From Planctomycetaceae bacterium (GTDB taxonomy: Bacteria > Planctomycetota > Phycisphaerae > Phycisphaerales > SM1A02), in assembly GCA_027483065.1 (NCBI GenBank), contig JAIXVI010000236.1, positions 1 through 42,890 on the forward strand: a DNA stretch of 42,890 bases. Direction: 5' to 3'. Both the position numbers and the translations under genes were made by a program. Below are positions 41,951-42,890 of the stretch, in pieces. Every line of letters starts with the position of its first letter. The first letter of the stretch is position 1. The notes under the pieces are model-generated. The model was not told the origin of the DNA. It was given only the letters and a program-made list of their open reading frames with translations, and searched no databases.

Positions 41951-41989
41951 CGACGCGGCAGTGACGAACCTCACGCGCGCACTGCGTCG
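41951..41989 (+). terminator. Possible terminator hairpin after the lectin-like gene
   Basis: CGACG...CAGTG pairs with CACTG-CGTCG in two 5-bp blocks with a 3-nt bulge, starting directly after the stop codon. No T run follows, so the call is weak. Confidence 0.35.
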
Positions 41990-41995
41990 CAGACG

Positions 41996-42673
41996 ATGAG
42001 CGAACTCTTCCCCACCACGCACTCGACCTGGCTCATCGATCGCTCGGCGCACGCGCCCGACGAAGCGCGCGCGCATGTGATGTCGCGCTACTTCGATCCG
42101 CTCTGCGCCTACGCACGTGCGTCGAGTTTGCGTGCGGTCGGCGAACCAACGGAACTCGTCAACGATTTCTTCGCCGCGCGTCTCTCGGATGATGCGTACC
42201 TCGCGCGGTGGTCGACGAGCGGACTTCCTCTGCGTCGTTGGCTCGTGAACGGGCTCATCACGCACGCACGCAATCGCGCGGCGGCTGAATTGCGGCGGCA
42301 GTCGAAAGCACCCGCGACCGATCCAGTCACGCTCGCGAGTGCGGTCACTTCGCCCGAGCCTGCGGGCCTGCTCGCGCTCGAGCGCGCATGGGCGATGCGC
42401 GTCATGATCGAAGCGCACGATCGCGTGCGCAGCGAGTTTGACGCCGACGGCAAGAGCGCGTGGTGGGAACTCTTCCGCCTCCACTCGGTGCAGGGGCTCG
42501 CATACGCGGAGGCATCGCAGGCAGCCGGCGTGCCGTTTACAAGCGCGTCACACATCAATCGCGTGGTCGCAACGCGCCTCCGCGACACGCTCGCCGCGCT
42601 CCTCGCGCGCGACGGCGTCGCACCCGCCGAAGTCGAACAAGAACTCGCCTTGATGCAGGACTTGCTTGGCTGA
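41996..42673 (+). CDS. ECF-type RNA polymerase sigma factor (planctomycete class)
   Basis: The 225-residue product has the region 2-like helices (ARAHVMSRYFDPLCAYARAS, GEPTELVNDFFAARLSDD, YLARWSTSGLPLRRWLVNGLITHARNRAA), a linker, and region 4-like helices (WWELFRLHSVQGLAYAEASQAAGVPFTSASHINRVVATRL) that would bind the -35 element. The extended, Arg-rich helix after region 2 and the modest match to sigma-70 fit the divergent ECF groups of planctomycetes, which are often encoded next to serine/threonine kinases. No anti-sigma factor is visible. The start is not helped by a Shine-Dalgarno site. Target promoters are unknown. Confidence 0.8.
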   Translation: MSELFPTTHSTWLIDRSAHAPDEARAHVMSRYFDPLCAYARASSLRAVGEPTELVNDFFAARLSDDAYLARWSTSGLPLRRWLVNGLITHARNRAAAELRRQSKAPATDPVTLASAVTSPEPAGLLALERAWAMRVMIEAHDRVRSEFDADGKSAWWELFRLHSVQGLAYAEASQAAGVPFTSASHINRVVATRLRDTLAALLARDGVAPAEVEQELALMQDLLG

Positions 42674-42737
42674 CGCGCCGGGCGTTCGCTCGCCGTTCTG
42701 GCTGATCCCGACATGTGGGGAAGTCGGTCATCTCCAC

Positions 42738-42743
42738 TATCCT
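42738..42743 (+). promoter_or_regulatory. Candidate -10 box (TATCCT) of the edge gene
   Basis: TATCCTGCGCCCG sits seven bases before the ATG at 42751, so transcription would begin on the start codon itself. It is the clearest case of the TAnnCTGYGCCC motif. Confidence 0.5.
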
Positions 42744-42750
42744 GCGCCCG

Positions 42751-42890
42751 ATGCAGCGAGCGTGTGACGAAGCGATTTCAGCGGCTGCCGGGCCTGCGAC
42801 CTCCGAGGTTGTCGCAGATGCCTCGCGCCCCGCGCCGCCGTCGATCGATGAGCTCCGGCGGTCACTCATCGCGGTGGAAGAAGCCGATCG
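42751..42890 (+). CDS. N-terminal fragment of an unidentified protein, cut by the window edge
   Basis: The ATG at 42751 begins a frame open for 46 codons to the end of the window (MQRACDEAISAAAG...), with a Pro/Ala/Ser-rich region and the helical IDELRRSLIAVEEADR. Only the start is visible, so the family cannot be told. Its place directly after an ECF sigma factor suggests a serine/threonine kinase or related signalling gene; this is inference from position only. A -10-like hexamer seven bases upstream supports the start. Confidence 0.5.
   Translation, partial: MQRACDEAISAAAGPATSEVVADASRPAPPSIDELRRSLIAVEEAD

Noticed and set aside
1-42890. tRNA, rRNA, CRISPR array, insertion sequence or prophage
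   Set aside because: No cloverleaf with a conserved T-arm, no regular repeat-spacer series, no transposase or integrase protein and no terminal inverted repeats were found by reading both strands.

Overview
The window looks like a chromosomal piece of a planctomycete, most likely of the Phycisphaerae. Three things point there: (i) a long MoxR / DUF58 / BatA-type / VWA / giant coiled-coil / alpha-toroid gene cluster of planctomycete type; (ii) a secreted protein with the DCNADGIVD...NNIPDCCE module and a C-terminal dockerin-like DLAAxLxxWG repeat; (iii) an ECF-type sigma factor followed by the start of what may be a serine/threonine kinase gene. This placement rests on protein content, since no rRNA or tRNA gene was seen. 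The DNA is GC-rich with an ordinary housekeeping backbone. No insertion sequence, integrase, prophage, CRISPR array or tRNA was recognised.

Layout. 1-5.8 kb is a leftward, partly overlapping operon: transglutaminase-like protein, YdjC/ChbG-type deacetylase, family 2 glycosyltransferase, OprP-like porin and a lipoprotein cut by the window edge. 6.3-7.9 kb holds an unrecognised Ala/Ser-rich single-pass membrane protein. 8-10.6 kb holds lipA and an M16 zinc peptidase. 10.6-14.7 kb is a leftward signalling and repair group: HDOD with degenerate GGDEF, recO, a receiver-GGEEF diguanylate cyclase whose phosphorylation site is Glu, and a small coupled protein. 14.9-19.1 kb holds an RNase Z-like metallohydrolase, dnaA with a structured leader, a 0.65-kb non-coding stretch that is the best oriC candidate here, and fpg/mutM. 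19.2-34.4 kb is the rightward MoxR cluster of eight genes, several of them stop/start overlapping. 34.5-37.7 kb is comEC (leftward), whose frame has no stop codon and stays open antisense to the last two MoxR-cluster genes. 38.1-40.3 kb holds divergent trpD and lgt with closely packed, probably leaderless promoters. 40.6-42.9 kb holds a C-type lectin/dockerin-like secreted protein built by internal duplication, the sigma factor, and a gene running off the edge.

How the parts may work together. The MoxR cluster reads as an envelope machine: a cytoplasmic AAA+ ATPase, a DUF58 adaptor, two large membrane proteins with VWA-like and amidotransferase-like folds, two coiled-coil proteins, an alpha/alpha-toroid protein and an exported possible lipoprotein. 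Its substrate is unknown. The 10.6-14.7 kb group suggests c-di-GMP signalling uncoupled from phosphorylation.

Limits. All calls come from reading motifs and sequence by eye; no homology search was run. Start codons are uncertain for several genes because many lack a Shine-Dalgarno sequence. Several show instead a TAnnnT hexamer 6-9 nt before the start codon, which suggests leaderless mRNAs.
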